NCBI GenBank assembly: GCA_900543555.1
Contig: UQRL01000015.1
Span: forward strand, 1 to 50,891
Length of the DNA stretch: 50,891 nt
Source: an uncultured Oscillospiraceae bacterium
GTDB lineage: Bacteria; Bacillota; Clostridia; Oscillospirales; Acutalibacteraceae
Direction: 5' to 3'
The translations under genes and the position numbers were made by a program. Positions 10,016-18,472 of the stretch are shown here, piece after piece (the first letter of the stretch is position 1; each line of letters starts with the position of its first letter). Under the pieces are notes generated by a model. The model worked only from the letters and a program-made list of their open reading frames with translations, did no database searches and was not told where the DNA came from.

Positions 10016-10702
10016 TTACTCAATTGTCTCTGCGGTAAACAGGGCGGTTAAAAACACAAAGACAATGGTTTGAATGATGCCGTCGAACACATCAAAATAC
10101 ATGCTCAGCGCCATGGGCAAGATCGCTGGAATTGCCAGCTTGATCAGCTCCATAATGATGAAGGCCCCCAGTACATTGCCAAACAACCGCATGCACAAGG
10201 ACAAGGGCCGGATGATGACCTCCATCAGGTTGATGGGCAGCAGCAGGGGGATGGGTTCGATAAATTTGTGAAGCCCTCCCTTCAGGCCCTTGATCTTAAA
10301 GCTGGAACCATAGATCAGGCCGCAGCTCATCAAGGCAAGCCCCGCCGTAACATTCAGATCCTTTGTGGGAGGCGTAATGCCAAACATGCCGATCATATTG
10401 GCTACGGCCAGGTACAGCCCAATGGTGCCAAAATAGGGGGCAAAGCCGCGCCAATGTTCTTCGCCCAGGGTGTTGCGGGTAAATTTATTGATAAATCCCA
10501 CATAGATCTCCGCCACAAGCTGAGCCTTGCCAGGCACCTTTTTCAGATGTCTGGTAAACAGAATGGAAAGAATCACCAGAAAGGCCATGATCCCCCAGGT
10601 GACCACCACCGATTCCGCCACAGGAATTCCCCCGAAAATGGGAATGGTAAACGCCGTATGGCTGTCCAGCTCCTCCATCAACGTGTCGCGGATCCCGTCC
10701 AA
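10016..10702 (-). CDS. atpB: F-type ATP synthase a subunit
   Basis: The membrane stator subunit that forms the two ion half-channels beside the c ring. Five or six hydrophobic helices are visible. The essential Arg is in MEVIIRPLSLCMRLFGN, and the last helices read IIQTIVFVFLTALF. I choose the TTG at 10700-10702 (MDGIRDTLMEEL), because AAGGGG lies 8 bases in front of it. The frame stays open to another TTG at 10756, but that has no ribosome site and would add an odd Cys-containing tail. The product is 228 residues, normal for Clostridia. It is the first gene of the operon; no atpI is seen before it. Confidence 0.93.
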   Translation of the reverse strand: MDGIRDTLMEELDSHTAFTIPIFGGIPVAESVVVTWGIMAFLVILSILFTRHLKKVPGKAQLVAEIYVGFINKFTRNTLGEEHWRGFAPYFGTIGLYLAVANMIGMFGITPPTKDLNVTAGLALMSCGLIYGSSFKIKGLKGGLHKFIEPIPLLLPINLMEVIIRPLSLCMRLFGNVLGAFIIMELIKLAIPAILPMALSMYFDVFDGIIQTIVFVFLTALFTAETIE

Positions 10703-10707
10703 AACAA

Positions 10708-10863
10708 TCACCCCTTTGCTGCTAAACACGCAGCCCTGCATGATAAAATGGCCCAAAAGGGATCAGTGTGGCACTTGTCCTCCGCGTTGAGCTTTACCCT
10801 TTTTGGAAAACAAGCCTTTCCTGCCTCACTGAACACCGGGCACTGTTTCCACTCCCAGCTCAT
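10708..10863 (-). CDS. Possible 51-residue leader ORF before atpB
   Basis: Between the atp promoter and atpB an ATG at 10861-10863 opens a 51-codon frame (MSWEWKQCPVFSEAGK...). It ends in a TGA at 10708-10710, 5 bases before the atpB start. It has five cysteines, no membrane segment and a weak CAAGG ribosome site. It does not look like atpI. It may be a small protein, a leader that couples ribosomes to atpB, or chance. Confidence 0.25.
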   Translation of the reverse strand: MSWEWKQCPVFSEAGKACFPKRVKLNAEDKCHTDPFWAILSCRAACLAAKG

Positions 10864-10886
10864 CCTTGGACCATCAATTCACCCCA

Positions 10887-10915
10887 AGCATACGCTTTCC
10901 GGCTCCAGCTGTCAA
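10887..10915 (-). promoter_or_regulatory. Sigma-A promoter of the atp operon
   Basis: Perfect TTGACA (10910-10915), a 17-base spacer and TATGCT (10887-10892) on the minus strand. This would give a leader of roughly 180 bases before the atpB start. Confidence 0.8.
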
Positions 10916-11080
10916 GAGTCCGTCAAAAAAATTGTAGATGCAACTAAATTGTTTCCTTTTTCATAAAAAATACTGGCAAAAAGACGTTTTTGCATTTTCG
11001 ATTATGAATAGAACCCATATTTTTATTTTTCAATTTAGTGAATCTGACCACACACTCTCTCATTCTCTCACAGGCCCGGG

Positions 11081-11371
11081 CGGCAAGCTGCCGCTCCCAC
11101 TTCGCGCCCCTGGTCTCTTGGAAAGGGACAGCCCAAGCCGCCCGCGCCCCGGCTTTTTGCAGACGCAAGAAGGGCGGCGGCAAGCTGCCGCTCCCACTTC
11201 GCGCCCCTGGTCTCTTGGAAAGGGACAGACCAAGCCGCCCGCGCCTCAGCTTTTTGTAGACGCAAGAAGGGCGGCGGCAAGCTGCCGCTCCCGCTTCGCG
11301 CCCCTGTTCTCTCGGAAAGGGACAGCCCAAGCCGCCCGCGCCTTAGCTTTTTGCAGACGCAAGAAGGGCGG
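11081..11371. repeat. Three tandem copies of a 97-bp GC-rich unit
   Basis: Units start at 11081, 11178 and 11275, each beginning CGGCAAGCTGCCGCT and nearly identical over 97 bases. Each unit contains the palindrome GCGGCAAGCTGCCGC and ends TTTTTGCAGACGCAAGAAGG (one copy GTAGACG). The same palindrome occurs once more at 3873-3887 just after the tRNA CCA. Frames through the repeats give Arg/Gly-rich nonsense. The block fills the gap between the atp promoter and htrA. Confidence 0.9.
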
Positions 11372-11387
11372 GACTTGCGTCCCGCCC
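11366..11387. terminator. GC-rich hairpin after htrA
   Basis: Perfect 9-bp stem GGGCGGGAC / GTCCCGCCC with a 4-base loop at the edge of the third 97-bp repeat, 50 bases past the htrA stop. T runs are poor on both strands, so terminator function is only likely. Confidence 0.4.
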
Positions 11388-11437
11388 CCCTTGCTTGAAA
11401 AAGGAGATTTATGAAAAAGAAACTTGTACTCAAAACT

Positions 11438-12979
11438 TTAGTTGGAAGTGCCTGTGTTCTCCGACAGGGCCAGCTCCACCGTACCGCTGGAACCAGTAGA
11501 GGAGCGGTACACGGTAAGGGTCACTGTATCCCCAGGCTTTTTGTCCGCGATATAGTTGGCGATGGTGTTGGCGCTGGTCACCTGGGTATCGTCGATGGCG
11601 GTGATGATGTCACCGCGCTGCAGGCCAGAACGAGTGGCTGCGTCGCTGACGACCTCACTGACATAGAAGCCGGAGGTGCCGCCGTAGAAGCTGGCAGTCA
11701 ACTGGTCGATATAGCCGCCGGTCACACCCAGCATGGGGCGGTCCTGCACATAGCCATATTCCATCAGATCGGAGACGATGGGCTGCACCGTATCCGAGGG
11801 GATAGCAAATCCCAGGCCCTCATAATCGGTGGCGGCAATCTTAGAGGAGTTAATGCCCACCACACGGCCGTTCATGTCCACCAAGGCACCGCCGGAGTTA
11901 CCGGGGTTGATGGCCGCGTCCGTCTGGATGCAGTTGACAGTATACCCCGTGTCGCTGTTGGTAACCGGGCGGTTCAGCGCGGAGACATAGCCAAAGGTCA
12001 CGCTGGAGTTGAGCTGCATGCCGCCAGGGTTGCCCACGGCCATAACCTCATCGCCCACCTGCAGGTCGGAAGAGGTGGCGAATTCCGCCGCCGTCAGGCC
12101 GGTGGCGTCAATCTTAATGACCGCCAGGTCCGTCTGGGTGTCCTCGCCCACCAAAGTGGCTTCATAGGTCATGCCATCGCTGGTGACCACCTTCAAATTG
12201 GTGGCTCCGTCGATCACATGCTGGTTAGTAACGATATAGCCATCCTCGGAAATGATGATGCCGGAACCCTCGCCTGCCAGAGACGAGGAATCGGACTCGC
12301 TGTTGCCGCTCCCACCATAGCCGAAAACAAAACCCTGCTGGCTGATTTGGTAATTCTGGATGCAGACCACAGAGGGGATGACCTTCTGTGCGGCCTCCTG
12401 GCGGGTCAAACTATCTGTGGTGACCACGGCGTTGGAGGTGTCGTTGCTGTCCGCGTTCTTATACAAGGTAAAGGCTGCCGTTTCACTGGAGCCGGTGCTT
12501 TCCACATTGACAATGCCGTTCTGGATCATCAGGGCGAAAACGCCCACAGAAGAGAAGGAGACCACCGCGCAGCAGAGCATCGCGGCAATCACCGCCAAAG
12601 CGGTCTTTTTCATCTTTTTGCCGTCCCGGGGCTTCTTCTGCTTGGGCGGCTTCTGCGGTGTGTAATAAGGGACATTGTGCTGCTGGGCAGCGCCGTTCCA
12701 TGTGTAGGTGCTGGGCTGCTGGGGCTGATTGCCATACTGCCAGCCGCTCTGGGTGGGATAAGGGTTCTGAGAACCCTGCCCGCCATAGGGGGTAGAAGCC
12801 TGGGAATCCCGGTCTTTTACCTGGCTGCCCGTGTAGTGGTACTCGGAAGACTCCACAGAAGCCGGTTCCTGGGCGGCGCTTTCCGCGCTCTCGTTTTCCT
12901 TCTTTTCGGTATCTTGCTCCATGGGCTCGCCGGTGTTATTCGCAGCACCCATGTTGTTCTCATCATAAGGATTATACAT
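11438..12979 (-). CDS. htrA: HtrA/DegP-like membrane serine protease with PDZ domain
   Basis: A 513-residue S1C-family protease for quality control of extracytoplasmic proteins. Residues 1-120 are a cytoplasmic tail rich in Asn, Gln, Pro and Tyr. A single membrane helix follows at about 123-150 (TALAVIAAMLCCAVVSFSSV), then the trypsin-like domain with the triad His254 (TNQHVID), Asp284 (TDLAVIKID) and Ser362 (NPGNSGGAL). A C-terminal PDZ domain (about 415-505) has SGLQRGDIITAIDDTQV. I start at ATG 12979, which has AAAGGAG about 10 bases before it; the frame extends 16 codons further without a signal. It is a single gene, with no linked cssRS-type sensor. Confidence 0.93.
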   Translation of the reverse strand: MYNPYDENNMGAANNTGEPMEQDTEKKENESAESAAQEPASVESSEYHYTGSQVKDRDSQASTPYGGQGSQNPYPTQSGWQYGNQPQQPSTYTWNGAAQQHNVPYYTPQKPPKQKKPRDGKKMKKTALAVIAAMLCCAVVSFSSVGVFALMIQNGIVNVESTGSSETAAFTLYKNADSNDTSNAVVTTDSLTRQEAAQKVIPSVVCIQNYQISQQGFVFGYGGSGNSESDSSSLAGEGSGIIISEDGYIVTNQHVIDGATNLKVVTSDGMTYEATLVGEDTQTDLAVIKIDATGLTAAEFATSSDLQVGDEVMAVGNPGGMQLNSSVTFGYVSALNRPVTNSDTGYTVNCIQTDAAINPGNSGGALVDMNGRVVGINSSKIAATDYEGLGFAIPSDTVQPIVSDLMEYGYVQDRPMLGVTGGYIDQLTASFYGGTSGFYVSEVVSDAATRSGLQRGDIITAIDDTQVTSANTIANYIADKKPGDTVTLTVYRSSTGSSGTVELALSENTGTSN

Positions 12980-13176
12980 AAACCATTGCTCCTTTCCAAA
13001 GCATTGGGAGATTGTAGATGCTCCCAAGGGGTTTCCTTTTTATCCCCTTGTTGTGCCCTTATTATCCCCCGGCTATGTGAAAAGGATGTGACGGCTTGTA
13101 AACTCTTCGATGATTTTTCAAAAAACTTCGCGTTGAGAAAAAATCCCAAGCTACGCAGGGCGCTTTCAGAAAGGCT

Positions 13177-13755
13177 TTAGCCCAGCTTTTCCAGCAGGTG
13201 GCTCTTTTTCAGCGCCAGCCGGATGGCCGCGCACAAGGGCACGGAAACCACCACGGCGATAACAGCGTTGACACTGGACGTGACGGCCTTGGTACCCACG
13301 GAAAGAAGCACGGGGACCAGGGCGCTGCCCAGCAGCATACCCTCGATAAAGCTCTTGCCCAAGTACAGCACCATATAGGTGGCGCTGCCCGCAATGGCCG
13401 CCAGAATGTTCTGGCCATGGTTCTCCGCCCGGCTGCCTCTGGCATAGGCCGCCCAGCCGCACACAGCGGCCAGGAGGAACTTAAAGACAAAGGTAAAGGG
13501 AGCGGAGGCGATATAGGCCGGGTTGGTCATATCATACAGCGCAGAGCCCAGGCCCGCCGCCAAACCGCCGCCCACAGGCCCCAGTACAAAACCGGAGAGC
13601 AGGCAGAAAATATTGCCCAAGTGGATGCGGGTCACATCCCCAATGGCCACGGGGATGGGCACGCTCAACATGCTGGAGACAAACACCAGCGCTGCAAATA
13701 CGGCGGTCAGCGTTACACGGTAGATCATTTTGTTTTCATGTTTCATGGTTGTCAT
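13177..13755 (-). CDS. ECF transporter substrate-binding (S) component
   Basis: A 192-residue, very hydrophobic protein with about six membrane helices. It has the ECF S-component pattern: an N-terminal TAVFAALVFVSSML helix, then IPVAIGDVTRIHLGNIFCLL and GPVGGGLAAGLGSALYDM. It captures a small molecule, probably a vitamin or its precursor, and hands it to a shared EcfA/A'/T module, which is not in this window. The substrate cannot be read. No riboswitch was recognised in the leader, so that clue is missing. A TATAAT at 13818-13823 on the minus strand may serve it. A second Met (13746) is an alternative start. Confidence 0.85.
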   Translation of the reverse strand: MTTMKHENKMIYRVTLTAVFAALVFVSSMLSVPIPVAIGDVTRIHLGNIFCLLSGFVLGPVGGGLAAGLGSALYDMTNPAYIASAPFTFVFKFLLAAVCGWAAYARGSRAENHGQNILAAIAGSATYMVLYLGKSFIEGMLLGSALVPVLLSVGTKAVTSSVNAVIAVVVSVPLCAAIRLALKKSHLLEKLG

Positions 13756-13864
13756 CTTCTCTTATAGTGTGGGGCCCTTTTTACCCCGCGATCCCACGGG
13801 ACATTGGCTCCTTTTCTATTATAGTACATTCCGGCGGGATACGCCAGTATTTTTTCACACTTTT

Positions 13865-15052
13865 TTAAGCTCGGGCCACACCCGTGCGGCGGGCCGCTTC
13901 CGCCACGGCTTTGGCCACTGCGGGGACCACCCTCTTGTCAAAGGCGGAGGGGATGATGTTCTGCTCGCTGAGCTCCTCCGCGGGGATCAGGCCGGCCAGG
14001 GCCTGGGCCGCGGCCACCTTCATCTCGTCGTTGATCTCCCGGGCCCGCACGTCCAACGCTCCCCGGAAAATGCCGGGGAAAGCCAGCACGTTGTTGATCT
14101 GGTTGGGATAGTCGGAGCGGCCGGTACCCACCACCCGGGCGCCGGCGGCCAGGGCCTCTTCGGGGAAAATCTCCGGAGTGGGGTTGGCGCAGGCGAACAC
14201 GATGGCGTCAGGAGCCATAGTCTTCACCATCTCCCCGGTGAGCACGCCGGGGGCGGAGAAGCCCATGAACACGTCCGCCCCGCGGATCACCTCTGCCAGG
14301 GGTCCGGACTTCCGCTGGGGGTTGGTCTCTTCCGCCAGCTGGGCTTGGGCGGGAGTCATGCCGGGCAGGCCGGGGACCAAAGCGCCCATCCTGTCACAGA
14401 CCACCACGTTTTTCAATCCCAGAGCCATGAGCAGCTTGGTGCAGGCAGTGCCGGCGGCTCCGGCGCCGTTGACCACCGCGCTGACCTCCTCAATGTTCTT
14501 GCCCACCAGCTTTAAGGCGTTGAGCATGGCAGAGACGGTGATCACCGCGGTGCCGTGCTGGTCATCGTGGAACACCGGGATATCCAGCCGCTCCTTCAGT
14601 TTGGCCTCCACCTCAAAGCAGCGGGGGGCGGCAATATCCTCCAGGTTGACGCCGCCGAAGGAACCGGCGATCATCTCCACCGTGTGGACGATCTCGTCCA
14701 CATCCTTGGAGCGCACGCAGATGGGAAAGGCGTCGATGCCGGCAAAGGCCTGGAACAGGGCGCATTTGCCCTCCATTACAGGCATTCCAGCTTCGGGGCC
14801 GATGTCCCCCAAACCCAAAACAGCGGTGCCATCGGTGACCACCGCCACCAGGTTGCCCCGGCGGGTGTACTCGTAGGACTTCTCCACATCCTTCTGGATC
14901 TCCAGACAGGGGGCGGCCACCCCAGGGGTATAGGCCACGGACAGGTCCTCTTTATTCTCCAAGACGCAGGGGGTGGTTACCCGGATCTTCCCCTTCCACT
15001 CCCGGTGCATCTCCAAAGCCTTCTGCGCATGATCCACAATGAGTCCCTCCAT
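13865..15052 (-). CDS. NAD(P)-dependent malic enzyme (oxaloacetate-decarboxylating)
   Basis: A 395-residue cytoplasmic enzyme of the short bacterial malic-enzyme class, turning malate into pyruvate and CO2 with reduction of NAD(P). Signature stretches: LSVAYTPGVAAPC near residue 40, DGTAVLGLGDIGPEAGMPVM near 75, the metal-binding FHDDQHGTAV near 160, and the dinucleotide fold VVNGAGAAGTAC near 190. Length fits forms lacking the fused phosphotransacetylase domain. GGAAGAAAA precedes the ATG. It is a single gene with its own promoter, divergent from the HAD gene. Confidence 0.95.
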   Translation of the reverse strand: MEGLIVDHAQKALEMHREWKGKIRVTTPCVLENKEDLSVAYTPGVAAPCLEIQKDVEKSYEYTRRGNLVAVVTDGTAVLGLGDIGPEAGMPVMEGKCALFQAFAGIDAFPICVRSKDVDEIVHTVEMIAGSFGGVNLEDIAAPRCFEVEAKLKERLDIPVFHDDQHGTAVITVSAMLNALKLVGKNIEEVSAVVNGAGAAGTACTKLLMALGLKNVVVCDRMGALVPGLPGMTPAQAQLAEETNPQRKSGPLAEVIRGADVFMGFSAPGVLTGEMVKTMAPDAIVFACANPTPEIFPEEALAAGARVVGTGRSDYPNQINNVLAFPGIFRGALDVRAREINDEMKVAAAQALAGLIPAEELSEQNIIPSAFDKRVVPAVAKAVAEAARRTGVARA

Positions 15053-15073
15053 TTTTCTTCCACATTTACATGG

Positions 15074-15102
15074 ATTATAGCACGGCTTTTCCGGCCGCGC
15101 AA
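15074..15102 (-). promoter_or_regulatory. Promoter of the malic enzyme gene
   Basis: TTGCGC (15097-15102), a 17-base spacer and a perfect TATAAT (15074-15079) on the minus strand, about 22 bases before the ATG. It is back to back with the promoter at 15112-15140. Confidence 0.7.
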
Positions 15103-15111
15103 GGGCAGCGC

Positions 15112-15140
15112 TTGATTTTCCCGCCTTTCCTTCTTATAAT
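15112..15140 (+). promoter_or_regulatory. Promoter of the HAD phosphatase gene
   Basis: TTGATT (15112-15117), 17-base spacer, TATAAT (15135-15140); the ATG follows at 15172. Confidence 0.75.
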
Positions 15141-15171
15141 AGACCCATACTCGTTAAGGGAGGCAGGAAAG

Positions 15172-15855
15172 ATGGAACAGAATCTCCGGCGTTTTGACGC
15201 CTGCATTTTCGATTTGGACGGCACCCTGGCCAACACCTTGGCCTCAATCGCCTATTTTGGCAACAGCACCCTGCGGGAATACGGCCTGCCGGAAATCCCG
15301 GTGGAGACCTATAAGTCCTTGGTGGGCAACGGGGCGGATGTGCTGATGCGGCGGATGCTGAAAACCGTGGGGGCGCAGCTTTCCGAGGAGCAGGTGCGGG
15401 AATTCCGCGCCGCCTACGACCGCCGCTATGAAAGCGAACCCCTGCGGCTGGTAGAGCCTTACCCGGGCATTCCGGAAGCCCTGCGGGATTTAAAGACCCG
15501 GGGGATGAAGCTGGGCGTGCTCTCCAACAAGCCGGACAACATGGCCCAGTACATTACCGGCGCTCTCTTTGAGGGGCTGGTGGACCAGTGCCATGGCCAG
15601 AGAAACGGCGTCCCCAAAAAGCCAGACCCCACAGCCGTGCTGCAGATGGCCTCTGACCTGGGGGTTGAGCCGGGCCGGGTGCTCTATGTGGGCGACAGCG
15701 GCGTGGACATGCAGACCGGCCGGAACGCGGGCATGGTCCCCTGCGGGGTGCTTTGGGGGTTCCGGGACGAAGCGGAGCTGCGGGAAAACGGGGCCGCCCT
15801 TCTAGCCTCTACCGCCCAGGAGCTGCGTGACGCAGCCCTGCGTGAAGGATGCTGA
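15172..15855 (+). CDS. HAD-superfamily hydrolase, phosphoglycolate-phosphatase-like
   Basis: A 227-residue cytoplasmic phosphatase. Motif I is FDLDGTLANT (nucleophile Asp in DLDG), motif II the Ser in GVLSNKPDN, motif III the Lys in GVPKKPDPT, and motif IV GDSGVDMQTGRNAG. A helical cap lies between motifs I and II. The order and cap type match the Gph/PgpA-like group, which remove phosphate from phosphoglycolate or other small phosphoesters; the true substrate is open. I start at ATG 15172 after GGGAGG; the open frame reaches further upstream through the promoter. Confidence 0.9.
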   Translation: MEQNLRRFDACIFDLDGTLANTLASIAYFGNSTLREYGLPEIPVETYKSLVGNGADVLMRRMLKTVGAQLSEEQVREFRAAYDRRYESEPLRLVEPYPGIPEALRDLKTRGMKLGVLSNKPDNMAQYITGALFEGLVDQCHGQRNGVPKKPDPTAVLQMASDLGVEPGRVLYVGDSGVDMQTGRNAGMVPCGVLWGFRDEAELRENGAALLASTAQELRDAALREGC

Positions 15856-15940
15856 AAGCAACCCTGCCGGCGCAAGCTATCTGGAGCGGGGCTGCACCGT
15901 GTTTTTCCGGGATTTTTTCTGGGAATTGTCTCCACCACGG

Positions 15941-15970
15941 TTGCTTTTCCCGGGCTTTTTATGCTATGAT
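15941..15970 (+). promoter_or_regulatory. Promoter of the sensor/AraC regulator gene
   Basis: TTGCTT (15941-15946), an 18-base spacer and TATGAT (15965-15970), about 60 bases before the GTG start at 16032. Confidence 0.55.
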
Positions 15971-16031
15971 TTATTAAAATTCGCCAAAACCATCGTGAAG
16001 AGATGTGGGTTTTGAGAAGGAGGGAGCGCGT

Positions 16032-18215
16032 GTGAAACTATACCGCAGGTTCTTGGCAACGTATCTCTGCGTCTGCCTCATCCCCCTGGTATTCTCCCTG
16101 GCACAGGTGGTGGGAATGCGTCAGGAGATCCAACGCTCCATCGCCAAAGATCAGGAAGTCACGCTGCGCACCGCCCAGGGGGATTTGGAAAGCAGCCTTG
16201 TGGAAGCAGCCAACACCCTGGACCTTCTCTCGGAAAATGAACTGCTGGAAAGCCTCTCCCTGGAGGAAACCGTCAGCAGCACTGCCCTATACGACATGTG
16301 CAGCCTTATCCCCGTGCTGACAGTGGCCAGCCAGCAGCGCGCCTCTTATGTGAGCTGCTTTGCCTATTTCCCCAGCAGCGGGTACCTGGTCTCCAACAAA
16401 AGCACCTACCACCCTGACCTGGCGGGCATCTCCACCTGGGATCTCAACATTCAATACCAGGACCTCCTCGCCAAGCTGGAGGAAAGCGGCGTCAACGCCA
16501 GCGTGCGCACCATTTATTCCCAGGATGGGCAAAACGGCTACCTGCTGATCTCCAAAAACTGCTACGACAGCCGCTACCGGACTCTCCACGCCTCTTTGGG
16601 CATCCTGATCCAGCTGGACCGGGAGGAGTCCTTTTTGGATACGGACAGCACAAAAATGTTCGTGCTGGAGGCGGACGGCACGCTGTTCTGCGGCGACCCA
16701 GGCGGCGCGCAGGTCGCTTCCTTGGCAGCGGGAAAGGACAGCGCCCAAGGCCGGGTGCGCCTTTCCGGGCAAACCTGGCTCTACTCGGTTTATCCAGGAG
16801 AAAGCCTCAGCAACCTGCGCTATGGGCTTTTGGTGCTGGAAAACGCCTACTACCGCTCGCTGGAGCCGCTGCTGATTCAGCTGGCGGCACTGATTTTGGT
16901 GATAGCCGCCGGGGTGATCCTGGCCGTATTCCTCAGCCGCCGCACCTGGTCCCCTTTCCGCCAGATTCTGCCCATTGTCAGGCGGTCTGCCGCGGGGCGC
17001 GACAGCGAGTACCGTTCCTTGGCTGAATTTTCCCAGGCCCTTACGGACTTCGCCAAAGAGAAGGAACTGCTGTTAAAACAGGTGCTGGCGTCAGAGCAGC
17101 GGGAGGACGCGCTGGCAATCTGGCAGTACCTGCTGGGATTTACGCAGGATTCCTCCTGCCTCTCCCGCTATTTAGAGGAAAGCCAGCCCTACCGGCTGCT
17201 GTCCTTCTCTCCGTCCCCGGCGGAGAGAACTGCCTGTGAGGCCTCACAGGGCGGCCCCCACGGCCGCGTGCCCCTGTGCAAGGTGGTGGAACAGGTGTTT
17301 CTGGACCGCCAGGATGGGGTCTGCCTCACCATAGGGGACAGCGTTGTGGTGGCGCTGGTACAGAACACCGTGGAACTGGAGGAAATCCGCCAAAAGGCCG
17401 CCCAGGCGCAGGAGGAAGCCGGCCTCCCCCTGGTGTGCTATGTCAGCGAGGTGTGCCTGCAGCTTTCCAACGCCCCCGAGGCCTGGAGCTGGATTCAGCG
17501 TGCCGCTGACCGGGATTCCTTTTGGCAGGAGTCCCGCCAGCCCGGGGTGTGGCTGGCCCGGGACCTTCTGGAATATCCCAGCTACTTTGGGGACTTCCCC
17601 CTGCACCGCAAGCAGCTGTTCGCCGCCCTGGCATCGGGAAAGCCAGAGCGGGTGCGAAAGCTGCTGGACACGATCCTACAGGAGGACCTGCTGGACCCCC
17701 GCCTGCCGGTAGAGCTTATCCGCAACCGGTGTGTCAGCATTATCGAGGCCCTTCTCCCCTATCTGGAGGAAAAGGATCACCCCTTGGAGGCACGCGCCAT
17801 GACAGCGCCCACCGCCCAGGAAATGGGAGAACAGCTTCTCACGCTGTTCCAGCACGCTAAACTTCAGCCAGAACGGGAAGATCCGGCGGAAAGGCGCGAC
17901 AACCAGCTGGTGGCGCAGGTGCAAAGCTATATCCGCGAAAATTACCAAGACCCGTTCCTGAACGTCTCCCTCATTGCCGACCGGCTGGGGAGGAACCTTT
18001 CCACCCTCAGCCACCAGTATAAGGACCTGACAGGCCACGGCCTGTTGGAAGACCTTCACGCCGTGCGCCTGGAGGCCGCCAAACGCCTCCTCACAGAGGG
18101 AAAAACGGTGCGGGAGACCGCGGAACTTGTAGGATATGGTGACTCCCGCGCGCTGATCCGCGCCTTCAAACGCTATGAAGGAAGCACTCCTGGGCAGTTT
18201 GTCGAAAAGAAATAA
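16032..18215 (+). CDS. Membrane-bound sensor regulator with AraC-type HTH (YesN-like)
   Basis: A 727-residue one-component regulator. Membrane helix 1 (about residues 6-24, LATYLCVCLIPLVFSLAQV) and helix 2 (about 280-302, LAALILVIAAGVILAVFLS) flank an external sensing domain of Cache type. A cytoplasmic linker follows, and the last 100 residues are an AraC double helix-turn-helix (VQSYIRENYQDPFLNVSLIA, then AAKRLLTEGKTVRETAELVG and GDSRALIRAFKRYEG). GTG at 16032 is chosen because AAGGAGGG lies about 8 bases before it. It sits just ahead of the importer operon at 18473. Such regulators usually sense an external glycan or sugar and activate the neighbouring ABC genes. Confidence 0.92.
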   Translation: MKLYRRFLATYLCVCLIPLVFSLAQVVGMRQEIQRSIAKDQEVTLRTAQGDLESSLVEAANTLDLLSENELLESLSLEETVSSTALYDMCSLIPVLTVASQQRASYVSCFAYFPSSGYLVSNKSTYHPDLAGISTWDLNIQYQDLLAKLEESGVNASVRTIYSQDGQNGYLLISKNCYDSRYRTLHASLGILIQLDREESFLDTDSTKMFVLEADGTLFCGDPGGAQVASLAAGKDSAQGRVRLSGQTWLYSVYPGESLSNLRYGLLVLENAYYRSLEPLLIQLAALILVIAAGVILAVFLSRRTWSPFRQILPIVRRSAAGRDSEYRSLAEFSQALTDFAKEKELLLKQVLASEQREDALAIWQYLLGFTQDSSCLSRYLEESQPYRLLSFSPSPAERTACEASQGGPHGRVPLCKVVEQVFLDRQDGVCLTIGDSVVVALVQNTVELEEIRQKAAQAQEEAGLPLVCYVSEVCLQLSNAPEAWSWIQRAADRDSFWQESRQPGVWLARDLLEYPSYFGDFPLHRKQLFAALASGKPERVRKLLDTILQEDLLDPRLPVELIRNRCVSIIEALLPYLEEKDHPLEARAMTAPTAQEMGEQLLTLFQHAKLQPEREDPAERRDNQLVAQVQSYIRENYQDPFLNVSLIADRLGRNLSTLSHQYKDLTGHGLLEDLHAVRLEAAKRLLTEGKTVRETAELVGYGDSRALIRAFKRYEGSTPGQFVEKK

Positions 18216-18267
18216 CGCCCTTTCCTCACTGCATTTTTGCCCCGCTCGGGCCGCATAAACACTGGAA

Positions 18268-18297
18268 ATTCCCCATATTTGGGAATGCCATTTTTTT
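18268..18297 (+). terminator. Small hairpin with T7 after the regulator gene
   Basis: Stem ATTCCC / GGGAAT followed by GCCA and seven T (18291-18297). It lies inside a larger GC-rich inverted repeat (GCCCCGC at 18239 and GCGGGGC near 18310). Confidence 0.5.
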
Positions 18298-18325
18298 GCG
18301 GAACGGGCGGGGCAAATTTTGGTTA

Positions 18326-18354
18326 TTTACAGTTTATTAAAAATTCGTTAACAT
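18326..18354 (+). promoter_or_regulatory. Candidate promoter of the sugar importer operon
   Basis: TTTACA (18326-18331), 17-base spacer, TAACAT (18349-18354) in an AT-rich stretch 119 bases before the permease ATG. The -10 is weak, as expected for an activator-dependent promoter. Confidence 0.45.
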
Positions 18355-18472
18355 GTTTTTATGAAAAATCGACACTGGGTGCCGGTTGCTCGAAAGCCCG
18401 CGAATTCTGCAGGTTTTGCAGGATGATTTTCAGCGGGCTGCAAATTTTAGAGAAGAGAGGAATGAAGTGCGT

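Noticed and set aside
10944..11330. Arg/Gly-rich frames through the 97-bp repeats
   Set aside because: Both strands stay open only because the repeat is GC-rich and its length is not a multiple of three; no start signal.
11081..11371. CRISPR array
   Set aside because: Three nearly identical 97-bp units adjoin with no spacers, and no cas genes are present.
11411..13180. A 589-codon plus-strand frame opposite htrA
   Set aside because: It is a GC-rich shadow of the protease gene: His/Gly/Ala-rich, no family features, no ribosome site.
13756..13864. Vitamin riboswitch before the ECF S component
   Set aside because: The leader is only about 60 bases with a small GC hairpin and no known riboswitch core.
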